Source of the DNA: Citricoccus sp. SGAir0253
GTDB lineage: Bacteria > Actinomycetota > Actinomycetes > Actinomycetales > Micrococcaceae
Assembly: GCF_005877055.1 (NCBI RefSeq)
Contig: NZ_CP039424.1
Span: 124,001-188,000, forward strand
Direction of reading: 5' to 3'
DNA length: 64,000 nt
Positions 27,435-35,838 of the stretch are shown piece by piece. The notes below the pieces were generated by a model, which was not told the DNA's origin, did not search any database, and was given only the letters and a program-made list of their open reading frames with translations. Each line of letters opens with the position of its first letter. Positions within the stretch are counted from its first letter, which is position 1. The position numbers and the translations under genes were made by a program.

Positions 27435-28828
27435 CCAGTCCCACCCTCGATCAGCCCCGGACCGCGCCCGCCCCACCGGGCCGACGCTCGCTGCTGGCCC
27501 GGGACGCCGGGCTGCTCTGGCACCCTTACGCGCCCGTGGACGCCGGTGCGCTGTACGCGGTCCGGGACGCGCGCGGCGCCCGGCTCGGCCTCGAGGACGC
27601 CGCGGGCGCCCGGCACGAGGTGGTGGACGGCATGGCCTCGTGGTGGTCCGCGATCCACGGCTACCGCAACCCGGTGCTGGACGCCGCGGCCCGCGAGCAG
27701 CTGGACTCCTTCAGCCACGTGATGTTCGGCGGGCTCACGCACGAGCCGGCGGTCGGGCTGGCCGAGCGGCTCGTCGCGATGGCCCCGGCTGGGCTCGAGC
27801 ACGTGTTCCTCGCGGACTCGGGCTCCATCAGCGTGGAGGTCGCCCTCAAGCTCGCCCTGCAGGTGCAGGCGGCCCGCGGGGAGACGCGCCGGACGCGCTT
27901 CCTCGCGCTGCGCGGCGGCTACCACGGGGACACCTTCGCCACCATGGGCGTGTGCGATCCGGTGGACGGCATGCACGCGGAGTTCTCCGGGCTCGTACCC
28001 GCCCAGGTGTTCCTGCCCCGCCCGCCCGCCGCGCGGCTCGGCGCGGACGAGGCCTGGGAGTACGACGACGGCGCGCTCGCCGCGTGGGAGGCGGCGGCCC
28101 GCGAGACGGCGGCCGCCCACGCCCCCGAGCTCGCGGCGATCGTCTGCGAGCCGGTGCTCCAGGGCGCCGGGGGGATGCACGCCTACCCGCCGGCCGTCGT
28201 CCGGGTGCTGCGCGAGCTGGCCGACGAGCACGGGCTGCTGCTGGTCCTCGACGAGATCGCCACCGGCTTCGGCCGCACCGGGCGGCTGTTCGCCTCGGAG
28301 TGGACGGCCGGGCCGGACGGCCGCGGGGCGATCGTGCCGGACATCCTCTGCGTGGGCAAGGCCCTGACCGGGGGCTACCTGACCCTGGCCGCGATGCTGT
28401 GCACCACCGCCGTCGCCGCCGACCTCGGCGCGGGCCCGAACGGCGGCGCCCTGCTGCACGGCCCCACGTTCATGGGCAACCCGCTGGCCTGCGCGGTCGC
28501 CACCGCCTCCCTCGACCTGCTCACGGGCTCCCGGCAGCCCTGGGGGGAGCAGGTGGAGACGCTGCAGTCCCGGTTGCGCACCGGGCTGGCCCCCGCCGCC
28601 GGCCTGGACTGCGTGCGGGACGTCCGGGTCCTCGGCGGGGTCGGCGTCGTCCAGCTGGACGGTCCCGTGGACGTGCCCGCGGTGACCCGCGAGGTCGTGG
28701 CCCGCGGTGCGTGGGTGCGCCCCTTCCGGGACCTCGTCTACGTCATGCCGCCGTACGTGACGCCGGCGGAGGACGTGGCGCGGCTGTGCGCGGCGATCGT
28801 CGAGGGCGTGGACCGTGTCCACGGCTGA
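27431..28828 (+). CDS. bioA: Adenosylmethionine--8-amino-7-oxononanoate transaminase
   Basis: A 465-residue PLP enzyme (class III aminotransferase) that makes 7,8-diaminopelargonate using SAM as amino donor. Typical segments: WHPYAPVD at the N-terminus, [53 protein letters not shown], and the PLP lysine in [15 protein letters not shown] (about residue 310). ATG 27431 overlaps the bioB stop by 4 bases. Its own end overlaps bioF by 14 bases. Confidence 0.95.
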   Translation: MTSPTLDQPRTAPAPPGRRSLLARDAGLLWHPYAPVDAGALYAVRDARGARLGLEDAAGARHEVVDGMASWWSAIHGYRNPVLDAAAREQLDSFSHVMFGGLTHEPAVGLAERLVAMAPAGLEHVFLADSGSISVEVALKLALQVQAARGETRRTRFLALRGGYHGDTFATMGVCDPVDGMHAEFSGLVPAQVFLPRPPAARLGADEAWEYDDGALAAWEAAARETAAAHAPELAAIVCEPVLQGAGGMHAYPPAVVRVLRELADEHGLLLVLDEIATGFGRTGRLFASEWTAGPDGRGAIVPDILCVGKALTGGYLTLAAMLCTTAVAADLGAGPNGGALLHGPTFMGNPLACAVATASLDLLTGSRQPWGEQVETLQSRLRTGLAPAAGLDCVRDVRVLGGVGVVQLDGPVDVPAVTREVVARGAWVRPFRDLVYVMPPYVTPAEDVARLCAAIVEGVDRVHG

Positions 28829-30032
28829 GGCGGAGCGGGCGGAGGTCCCGGCCGCGGCCCCGCCGGCCGACCCCTGGCGCGACTGGATCGGCTCGCGCGC
28901 CCGCGTCCGCCGGGCGCGCGACGGCGAGCGGCGCGACCGTTCCCTGCCGGCCGGCGCCGAGGACCTGGCCTCCAACGACTACCTCGGCCTGTCCCGGGAC
29001 GCCTCCGTGGTGCGGGCCGCCGCGCTGGCCGCCCGCGCGCACGGCACGGGGGCCGGGGCGAGCCGCGTGGTGACCGGCACCCACCCGCTGCTGCACGGGC
29101 TGGAGGCCGACCTCGCCCGGTACGCCGGGCGGCGCCAGGCGCTCGTGTTCTCCAGCGGCTACACCGCGAACCAGGGGCTGCTCGGGGCGCTCGGCGGCCC
29201 CGGCGCGCTGCTCGTCCTCGACGCCCACGCGCACGCCAGCCTCCACGACGGCGCCCGGCTCTCGCGCGCCGAGGTGCGCGTGGCCGCCCACGGCGATCTG
29301 GCGGAGGTCGAGTCCCTGCTGCGCGCCCACCGGGACGCGCACGGGCCGCGGGCCCGGGCCGCCGTCGTGGTGGAGTCCGTCTACTCCGTGCTGGGCGACG
29401 CCGCGGACCTGGCCGCGGCCGCCGCGGTGTGCGCGGCGCACGACGCGCTGCTGGTGGTGGACGAGGCCCACACCCTCGCCGCCGTGCCCGGCGGCTCGGC
29501 GGTGCGCGCGGCCGGGCTGCACGACGCCGGCCACGTCCTGGTCACCGCGACGCTCTCCAAGGCGCTGGGCGCCCAGGGCGGGGCGGTGCTGCTGGGCGGG
29601 CCGTCCGCCGGCGCCTGGCGGGAGCACCTGCTCAACACCGCCCGCACCTTCCTCTTCGACACCGCCCTGGCCCCGCCGGCCGCCGGCGCGGCGCGGCGCG
29701 CGCTCGCCCTGGCCGACGAGCGGCGTATCGGCCGGCTCGCGGCGAACGCCGAGCTCGCCCACCGCCTCCTGGCGGCGCACCCCGCGACGGCGGACCGCGT
29801 GGAGCGCGGGGCGGGGGCCGTGCACTCGGTGCGGATGCGCACCCCCGCCGGGGCGGTGCGCGCGGCGGAGGCCCTGCGGGAGTGCGGCATCGCGGTGGGC
29901 TGCTTCCGTCCGCCGAGCGTTCCGGACGGCATCGCCCGACTGCGCATCACCGTCCACGCCGACCACGGCCGGCGCCGGCTCGCCCGCGCGCTCGAGGCCG
30001 TGGCGCAGACCATCGACCGGGAGGACCCATGA
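28815..30032 (+). CDS. bioF: 8-amino-7-oxononanoate synthase
   Basis: A 405-residue alpha-oxoamine synthase that condenses pimeloyl thioester with alanine. Motifs: [47 protein letters not shown] and the PLP lysine in [13 protein letters not shown] (K249). GTG 28815 lies within the end of bioA; the stop overlaps the P450 ATG. The pimeloyl donor is not explained by bioC/bioH/bioW in this cluster. Confidence 0.95.
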   Translation: MSTAEAERAEVPAAAPPADPWRDWIGSRARVRRARDGERRDRSLPAGAEDLASNDYLGLSRDASVVRAAALAARAHGTGAGASRVVTGTHPLLHGLEADLARYAGRRQALVFSSGYTANQGLLGALGGPGALLVLDAHAHASLHDGARLSRAEVRVAAHGDLAEVESLLRAHRDAHGPRARAAVVVESVYSVLGDAADLAAAAAVCAAHDALLVVDEAHTLAAVPGGSAVRAAGLHDAGHVLVTATLSKALGAQGGAVLLGGPSAGAWREHLLNTARTFLFDTALAPPAAGAARRALALADERRIGRLAANAELAHRLLAAHPATADRVERGAGAVHSVRMRTPAGAVRAAEALRECGIAVGCFRPPSVPDGIARLRITVHADHGRRRLARALEAVAQTIDREDP

Positions 30033-31267
30033 GCTGCCCCTTCGCCCCGACGACGGCCGCCCCCGCGGCCTCGGCAGTCGTCCCCCAGCGCGTCCCCGTC
30101 CCGGCGGGCGCGCCGATCGCCGCCCCGCTGCCGCAGGCCTATCCGGAACAGGTCCTGGACCGGCACCGCTGCGTGGAGGACCCTGCCGTGGTCCGGGAGA
30201 TCCTGCGCCGGGCCGAGGACTTCGTGCCGGACAACGCCCTGACCACGGTGGTCCCCCTGGCCCCGGCCACCCTGCGCCGCCTGGCCGCCGCCCGGTTCAG
30301 CCTGCCCGCCGTGCTGGCCAGCGCCTCGGGGGCGGCCCACCGGACGGTGCGCCGTACCGTCGCCCGGTACTTCAGCCCCGCCCGGGTGGCCGCGCAGGCC
30401 GGTCCGGTGGCCGGGCTGGTCCGGGACGCCTGCGCCGGGCTGCGGGACCGCCTGGGCGCGGGCGGGGAGGCCGACCTCGCGGTGGAGGTGGCCGGCGTCG
30501 TGCCCCCGGCGATCCTCGAGGCGCTGACCGGCGTGCCCAATCCGCCGCACGCGGACCTCAAGCGCTGGAGCCGGGACTCGCTCGAGCTGTTCTGGGGCTG
30601 GCCGGACGCCGCGCGCCAGCTCGAGCTCGCCGAGAGCGCCGTGGCCTTCCACGCCTGGCTCGGCGGGGCCGTGGACGACTGCCTCGCGGCCGGTCCCGTG
30701 CCGGGGCTGCCGGAGGGGCGGAACCTGTTCGCTGCCCTGGCCGCGGCCGGCGTGGACCGGGACCGGATCCGCTCGCTCGGGTACTTCCTCGTCATCGCCG
30801 GCCAGGAGACCACCGCGATGCTGGCCCAGACCGTGCTGACGACCGCCCTGGTCGACGGGCACTGGGCGGCGTGCGCCGATCCCGACGGCGGGGCCGCGGC
30901 GGCGCGCGACGTGGTGGGGTCCGTGCTCGCCCAGGCCTCGTCCGTGCCGACGTGGCGCCGGGTCGTGGCCGTGGACACCGCGATCGGCGGCGAGGCCTTC
31001 GCCGCGGGGGAGCACCTCGTGCTGCGGCTGTCCGGCGGTGGGCTCGGGTCGGGCGCGGACACCTCGCTGGCCTTCGGGTTCGGACTGCACCGGTGCCTCG
31101 GCGCAGGCCTGGCCGAGATGGAGGCCGCCGTGATCCTGCACGAGTGCGCGCGGGCGCTGCCGGGGCTGGCCGGCGTGGACCGGCCGGATTGGGGGCACCT
31201 GCTGTCCTTCCAGGCGCCGCGCACGGTGCGCGTGCGCGCGGTGGCCGGGGCGGGGGTGGCGGCGTGA
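30029..31267 (+). CDS. Atypical cytochrome P450 in the biotin operon (BioI-like position)
   Basis: A 412-residue P450. The heme-thiolate loop FGFGLHRCLGAG is canonical (Cys near residue 356), the I-helix has AGQETT and the C-helix region AAHRTVRRTVARYFSPARV. However, the K-helix that should hold ExxR reads VGSVLAQASSVPTWRR without it, and the meander before the heme loop is shortened. P450s without ExxR are known (Streptomyces CYP157). In Bacillus, BioI cleaves acyl-ACP to pimeloyl-ACP, so a role in supplying the pimeloyl group is a reasonable inference. It overlaps bioF and bioD by 4 bases each. Confidence 0.85.
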   Translation: MSCPFAPTTAAPAASAVVPQRVPVPAGAPIAAPLPQAYPEQVLDRHRCVEDPAVVREILRRAEDFVPDNALTTVVPLAPATLRRLAAARFSLPAVLASASGAAHRTVRRTVARYFSPARVAAQAGPVAGLVRDACAGLRDRLGAGGEADLAVEVAGVVPPAILEALTGVPNPPHADLKRWSRDSLELFWGWPDAARQLELAESAVAFHAWLGGAVDDCLAAGPVPGLPEGRNLFAALAAAGVDRDRIRSLGYFLVIAGQETTAMLAQTVLTTALVDGHWAACADPDGGAAAARDVVGSVLAQASSVPTWRRVVAVDTAIGGEAFAAGEHLVLRLSGGGLGSGADTSLAFGFGLHRCLGAGLAEMEAAVILHECARALPGLAGVDRPDWGHLLSFQAPRTVRVRAVAGAGVAA

Positions 31268-31980
31268 GCGCGGCCGTGCTGTGCGTGACGGGCACGGACA
31301 CGGACGTCGGCAAGACGATCGCGACGGCGTGCCTCGCCGCCGCGGCGCTGGCCGCCGGCGAGCGCGTGGCCGTCTACAAGCCCGCCCAGACGGGGGTGGG
31401 CCCGGACGAGCCCGGGGACGTGGACACGGTGGCGGCGCTGCTGGGCCGCCCCGGGCGGCTGACCGTGGCCGAGGGCGTGCGGGTGGGTCCGGCGATGGCG
31501 CCCGTCGACGCGGCACTCGAGGCCGGGGGAGAGGCCGCCGCGGCCGCGCTGCCGGACCTGCGCCGGCACCTGGACCGCATCGCGGACCTCGCCGCGGCCC
31601 ACGACACCGTGCTCGTGGAGGGGGCCGGGGGACTGCTCGTGCAGCTGACGCCGGCGGGGGACACGATCGCGGACGTGGCCCTGGCGTGTGAGGCGCCGCT
31701 GGCCGTCGTCGCCCGCCCGGACCTCGGGACCCTGAACCACACCGGCCTGACGCTCGAGGCCGCCGGCCGGAGGGGCGTGCGGCCGGGGCCGCTGGTCGTG
31801 GGCAGCTGGCCCGCGGAGCCGAGCGCGGTGCACCGCGCCAACCTCGTCCGGCTGCAGGAGCTGGCCGCGGAGCACGGGTACGCCTTCGGCGGGACCCTGC
31901 CCGCGGGGCTCGGCGCCGCGGAGGCGGCGGAGGTGTTCCGGGTCGCCGGCGGGCTCGTCGCGTCCGGTCGGGGCCGGTAG
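31264..31980 (+). CDS. bioD: Dethiobiotin synthetase
   Basis: A 238-residue ATP-dependent carboxylase that closes the ureido ring of dethiobiotin. The P-loop GTDTDVGKT is at 10-18, followed by YKPAQTG and VEGAGGLLVQL, all standard. GTG 31264 overlaps the P450 stop. It is the last gene of the operon; a long palindrome follows. Confidence 0.94.
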   Translation: MSAAVLCVTGTDTDVGKTIATACLAAAALAAGERVAVYKPAQTGVGPDEPGDVDTVAALLGRPGRLTVAEGVRVGPAMAPVDAALEAGGEAAAAALPDLRRHLDRIADLAAAHDTVLVEGAGGLLVQLTPAGDTIADVALACEAPLAVVARPDLGTLNHTGLTLEAAGRRGVRPGPLVVGSWPAEPSAVHRANLVRLQELAAEHGYAFGGTLPAGLGAAEAAEVFRVAGGLVASGRGR

Positions 31981-32006
31981 TCCGGGGACCCTGGCCCCCC
32001 GACGCG

Positions 32007-32044
32007 CGACGGTCCGGCACCCCTCGAGGGGTGCCGGACCGTCG
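32007..32044. terminator. 38-bp perfect palindrome after the biotin operon
   Basis: The stretch is symmetrical about 32025/32026 (core CCCCTCGAGGGG), with 17-base arms and a TCGA loop. It lies between bioD and the convergent amidase gene and fits a bidirectional terminator. Confidence 0.75.
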
Positions 32045-32095
32045 TCGGGGGGTCCTGGAGCGCCGGGGTCCTGGAGCTCGTCAGGACGGTGCGGC

Positions 32096-32866
32096 TCAGG
32101 CGGGGTCCGCGGGGGCCGTCACCTCGGGCTGCGGATCCGCGAGGGTCTTCGGGACCGTGTCCTCGAACTGCGGGAGGCGGTTCAGGTAGTCCACCACCGA
32201 GTCGGTGGACTCCACGTCGCCGAACTTGTTGTCGATGTCGTAGAGGTTCCACTGCACGACGCCCGGGACGCGGTCGCCGATGGTCTCCCGGGGGATGATC
32301 GGACGGAAGCCCTTGGCGATCGCGTCCTCCACGGTGTGGCGCACGCAGCCGGCCGCGGTCGCGCCGGTCACGATCAGGGTGTCGATGCGGTTGGAGGTCA
32401 GGAAGAGCTCGAGGTTCGTGCCCGGGAACGCGGAGGCGCGGTTCTTCTCGATCACGACCTCGCCCTCGGCGGGGGCGATGCGGTCGTCGATCTGCGCCCA
32501 GTACGAGTCCGCCGGCAGGGTCTCCACGGGGATCTTCGAGTACCACAGGCCCATGTCGTTCGTCCCCGAGCTCGCGTCCCGGTTGCGGTAGACGTTCGTG
32601 GTGTAGAAGACCGGGACGCCCTTGGCGCGCGCGGCCTCGTTGATCCGCTGCACGTTCGGGATGATCTCCTCCATGCCGGGGCAGCTGAAGGGGTGGCCCG
32701 GGCGGGTCCAGGCGTTCGCCAGGTCGATGTGGATGACGGCGGGGCGGTTGCCGTAGCCGATCCGCCGCTTGAAGCCGCGGTCGTTGTAGATGCTCGTGCC
32801 GGCCTCGAAGGCCTCCTCCAGCACTGCTGCGAGACGGGCCTCGATGTCGTTGGACGTGATCGTCAT
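32096..32866 (-). CDS. Isochorismatase-fold amidohydrolase, N-carbamoylsarcosine amidase-like
   Basis: A 256-residue cysteine hydrolase. The catalytic triad is visible: D48 (VIHIDLANAW), K141 (VIEKNRASAF) and C174 (GATAAGCVRHTVEDA). The length and motifs match the N-carbamoylsarcosine amidase/ureidoacrylate amidase branch, which removes a carbamoyl group as CO2 and ammonia. Next to a hydantoinase it would hydrolyse the N-carbamoyl amino acid made by ring opening. ATG 32866 (AAGGAG about 11 bases upstream) is preferred; a GTG at 32878 is in frame. Its promoter holds the operator also found in the hydantoinase promoter. Confidence 0.85.
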   Translation of the reverse strand: MTITSNDIEARLAAVLEEAFEAGTSIYNDRGFKRRIGYGNRPAVIHIDLANAWTRPGHPFSCPGMEEIIPNVQRINEAARAKGVPVFYTTNVYRNRDASSGTNDMGLWYSKIPVETLPADSYWAQIDDRIAPAEGEVVIEKNRASAFPGTNLELFLTSNRIDTLIVTGATAAGCVRHTVEDAIAKGFRPIIPRETIGDRVPGVVQWNLYDIDNKFGDVESTDSVVDYLNRLPQFEDTVPKTLADPQPEVTAPADPA

Positions 32867-32893
32867 GGTTCTCTTCACTCCTTGGGATGCTGA

Positions 32894-32910
32894 GTTGCTG
32901 ACTAAGCAAC
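32894..32910. promoter_or_regulatory. GTTGCT-N5-AGCAAC operator upstream of the amidase
   Basis: GTTGCTGACTAAGCAAC is a perfect 6-5-6 inverted repeat. A looser second copy (GTTGCTGTGATAGGTAAC) begins at 32914. The same palindrome type recurs at 35682 and partly at 33081. The likely binder is the IclR protein encoded at 34595-35383. Confidence 0.65.
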
Positions 32911-33053
32911 TGGGTTGCTGTGATAGGTAACCTAACCCACCGATCGACCCGGCGCTAGGGGTGCGGGGAAATTCTTTTCCCGCGTTCCGGTTGCTGCGGG
33001 AAACGCTCGTGAAACAGCGCCGTCACGCAGTCGGGATAGCGTGCCACCATCCA

Positions 33054-33115
33054 TTGCGTGTTGCATCCATCAGAACTACATTGCTCAGTCAACAACAGCT
33101 GGTGATCCAGGTCAC
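33054..33115 (+). promoter_or_regulatory. Promoter of the MHS transporter with IclR-type and CRP/GlxR-type sites
   Basis: TTGCGT (33054-33059) and TACATT (33078-33083) are spaced by 18 bases. TTGCTCAGTCAACAA (33081-33095) is a degraded form of the 5-5-5 operator, and GTGATCCAGGTCAC (33102-33115) fits the GTGA-N6-TCAC half-sites of CRP/GlxR proteins. The layout is nearly identical to 35655-35713. Confidence 0.65.
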
Positions 33116-33166
33116 TCGTCGCGCACGGCGCGCGGCCCACCCCGCCTCCACGGACAAGGACTCCTC

Positions 33167-34543
33167 ATGAGAGCACCGAACGCACCTACCCACTCCACCG
33201 GCCCCGCTCGCGGGCTCTCGGACACCCTCGAGAAGGTCCGTCCCGAGCACCTGCGCAAGGTGGTGAGCGCGTCCTTCGCCGGCACTGTCGTCGAGTGGTT
33301 CGACTTCGCCATCTATGGCTACATGGCCACGCACATCGCCGCGACCTTCTTCACCTCCACCGATCCGGTGATCGGCCTGCTGGAGGCCTTCGCGGTCTTC
33401 GCGGTGGCCTTCGCGCTACGCCCCCTCGGCGGGATCGTCTTCGGCCGGCTGGGTGACAGGCTGGGCCGCAAGAGGATCCTCGTCCTGACGGTCCTGCTGA
33501 TGTCGGCGTCCACGGCGGCCATCGGCCTCATCCCCGGCCAGGAGGCGATCGGCGTCTGGGCCGCCGTCCTGCTCGCGGTGGCCCGGTGCGTCCAGGGCCT
33601 CTCCGCCGGCGGCGAGTACGCCGGTGCCACCATCTACGTGGTCGAGCACAGCCCGGACCGCCGGCGGAACCGCCATTCCAGCGCCATGTCCGCGGCCACC
33701 TTCGTCTCGTTCGCCCTCGCCGCGGGGCTGGGCGCGCTGCTCAGCACCGTCCTCCCGCCCGCGGCGATGGGCGAGTGGGGCTGGAGGGTCCTGTTCCTGC
33801 TGTCCATCCCGATGGGCCTGATCGCCTTCTACATCCGCTCCAAGCTCCACGAGTCCCCCGAGTTCCAGGCCATGGTGGAGGAATCCGCCCACCGTCCGGC
33901 CCCGACCCTCGGCCAGGTCGTGCGCACCCAGTGGCCGCAGATGCTCAAGCTGGGCGGATTCGTCATGCTGACCGCCCTGTCCTTCTACATCTTCTCCACC
34001 TACATGGCCACGTTCCTCATCCAGGTGGTCGGCCTGCCCCAGCACTTGGCGCTGCTCTCCAGCCTCGTCTCCCTCCTCTTCGCCACGGCCCTGTCCCCGG
34101 TGATGGGCCGCGTCTCGGACCGGATCGGACGCCGTCGCACCATGCAGCTGGCCGCGTCGCTGCTCGTCGTCCTGACGATCCCGGCGTACATGCTGGCGGA
34201 GACGGGCACCCTCGGCGGCGCCGTGGCCGGCCAGCTGCTCATCGCCACCGGAGCCGTCACGGCCAACGTGGTGACCTCCGTGCTCATCTCGGAGATGTTC
34301 TCCACGGACGTGCGGTACACGGCCTCGGGGATGAGCTACAACATCACCTACGCCGTCTTCGGCGGCACCGCCCCCTACATCGCCACGTGGCTCGTGGCAT
34401 CGACCGGCAACTCCCTGGCCCCGGCCGTCTACGTCTCGATCGTCGCCGCGGTGTCCCTCGTGGTGGTCTCGGCCTTCATCAGGGAGACCGCCGGGCGTCC
34501 GCTGCGCCGCTTCCACGACGACCCGGTGGCAGCGGACGCCTGA
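33167..34543 (+). CDS. MFS transporter, metabolite:H+ symporter (MHS) family
   Basis: A 458-residue, twelve-helix symporter. The MHS signature is clear: ASFAGTVVEWFDFAIYGYMA, RPLGGIVFGRLGDRLGRKRI, RCVQGLSAGGEYAGATIYVV and the WGWRVLFLLSIPMG segment before helix 6. Relatives import organic acids, betaine or shikimate; the context suggests a hydantoin or carbamoyl amino acid. ATG 33167 follows AAGGA; the longer open frame upstream contains the promoter. It is convergent with the IclR gene. Confidence 0.9.
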   Translation: MRAPNAPTHSTGPARGLSDTLEKVRPEHLRKVVSASFAGTVVEWFDFAIYGYMATHIAATFFTSTDPVIGLLEAFAVFAVAFALRPLGGIVFGRLGDRLGRKRILVLTVLLMSASTAAIGLIPGQEAIGVWAAVLLAVARCVQGLSAGGEYAGATIYVVEHSPDRRRNRHSSAMSAATFVSFALAAGLGALLSTVLPPAAMGEWGWRVLFLLSIPMGLIAFYIRSKLHESPEFQAMVEESAHRPAPTLGQVVRTQWPQMLKLGGFVMLTALSFYIFSTYMATFLIQVVGLPQHLALLSSLVSLLFATALSPVMGRVSDRIGRRRTMQLAASLLVVLTIPAYMLAETGTLGGAVAGQLLIATGAVTANVVTSVLISEMFSTDVRYTASGMSYNITYAVFGGTAPYIATWLVASTGNSLAPAVYVSIVAAVSLVVVSAFIRETAGRPLRRFHDDPVAADA

Positions 34544-34594
34544 CGGCCCGCCTGCCGACCACGCCGTGGCCGCCCCCTCGTCGTCGCGGACCGC

Positions 34595-35383
34595 TCAGCG
34601 GCTGCCCAGGCGTGCGGAGACCTGCCCGGCCGCGCGCAGGACGGCGTCCCGCAGGACGTCCTGGCTGGCCCGGAACTGCACCCGGGACCGCGGCGCGCTG
34701 GCCGTGATGCAGCCCACGGCCCGTCCGCGGTAGTCCCGGACGGGCGCGGAGACGCCGTACTCCTCGAAGGTGGTCTCGCCGTCGTTGACGGCGTAGCCCT
34801 GGTCCCGGACGGTCCGCAGGTGCTCATGGGCTGGGTCGTCGAGCCCCCGGTAGCTGTCCCGTTGGATGATGCCCCCCGAGAGCAGGCGGCCGACCTCCTC
34901 GGGCGGCAGCTCGGCCAGGAACACGCGGACGGACGAGCTGGCGTACTTGTTGTAGCGCGTGCCGATCGAGGCGCTGTGCTTCACCTGGTGCGGGCTGGCC
35001 GTCTGCTCCACCACGATCGCGTTGGTGCCGTTCCAGACGGAGATCGCCGCAGTCTCGTCGGTGGCCTCGGTCAGCTCCTCCAGGTGGGGCACCGCCGCCC
35101 GGCGCACGTCCAGCTCGGCCAGCAGTGGGCCCGCCAGGCCGATCATCCCCAGGCCCAGGCGGTAGCGCCCGGAGTCCTCGTCGCGCTGCACGTAGCCGGA
35201 CTCCGTCAGGCCGGCGAGCATCCGGGAGACGGTGCTCTTGTGCAGTCCGACGAGCTCGGAGATCTCCGTGACCCCCAGCAGTGGACGCGAGGTCACGGAG
35301 AAGGCCTCCAGCACCGCCAGCCCGTTCAGCAGTGACGCTGCCGCACCCTGCGGCTTGTCCCCCTGGGACTGGGTTCCCGGCAT
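34595..35383 (-). CDS. IclR-family transcriptional regulator
   Basis: A 262-residue regulator: N-terminal winged HTH (SLLNGLAVLEAFSVTSRPLL, SELVGLHKSTVSRMLAGLTE) and an effector domain (AAISVWNGTNAIVVEQTASP, SASIGTRYNKYASSSVRVFL, RGRAVGCITASAP). IclR proteins sense small catabolites and usually bind palindromes near the promoter. It is divergent from the hydantoinase and convergent with the transporter, so it most probably binds the TTGCT-N5-AGCAA sites in this locus. GGGGAGGAAG precedes the ATG. Confidence 0.9.
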   Translation of the reverse strand: MPGTQSQGDKPQGAAASLLNGLAVLEAFSVTSRPLLGVTEISELVGLHKSTVSRMLAGLTESGYVQRDEDSGRYRLGLGMIGLAGPLLAELDVRRAAVPHLEELTEATDETAAISVWNGTNAIVVEQTASPHQVKHSASIGTRYNKYASSSVRVFLAELPPEEVGRLLSGGIIQRDSYRGLDDPAHEHLRTVRDQGYAVNDGETTFEEYGVSAPVRDYRGRAVGCITASAPRSRVQFRASQDVLRDAVLRAAGQVSARLGSR

Positions 35384-35565
35384 GATCTTCCTCCCCGGGC
35401 GAGTGCACCGTGCCTCCGCCGCCTGTCCGTGAACATGCTAGGCGATGCCCTCGCGCCCCCCACCGGCCCCCCGGTGTCGCGGGCCGCGTCCCTCCGCGGG
35501 GGCTCGCGCAACATCCCGGAAACGCCGACTTAACCTCCCAGGCCTTGCGATGTCGTTGCGCGGGA

Positions 35566-35713
35566 GGAAATTCTGTTGGTGTAACCACAACACATCGGCC
35601 GAAGATAGGGCTCCAGCGCCTGACATGGGAAGGGACGGGCGGAGAAACGAGCCATTGCGCGTTGCTCTAGATGGAACTACATTGCTAGCCAAGCAACCCG
35701 TGATCCAGGTCAC
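35566..35713 (+). promoter_or_regulatory. Promoter and operators of the hydantoinase gene
   Basis: TTGCGC (35655-35660) and TACATT (35679-35684) are spaced by 18 bases. The perfect operator TTGCTAGCCAAGCAA is at 35682-35696 and GTGATCCAGGTCAC at 35700-35713. An upstream GGAAATTCT (35566-35574) also occurs at 32967-32975, at about the same distance from the other promoter. TGTTG-N9-CAACA at 35574-35592 may be another binding site. The leader to the ATG at 35839 is about 145 bases. Confidence 0.65.
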
Positions 35714-35838
35714 AGCCTGCTTCGGGGTCGGCCCGGGCCGTCCGGCCCGCTTCCCGCCCCGGATGGAGTTCCACTCCACCTCTCGAAACCATCCTCCCAT
35801 CCCCACCAAGTCCCGAGCCCCTCTCGAAAGGACCCATC

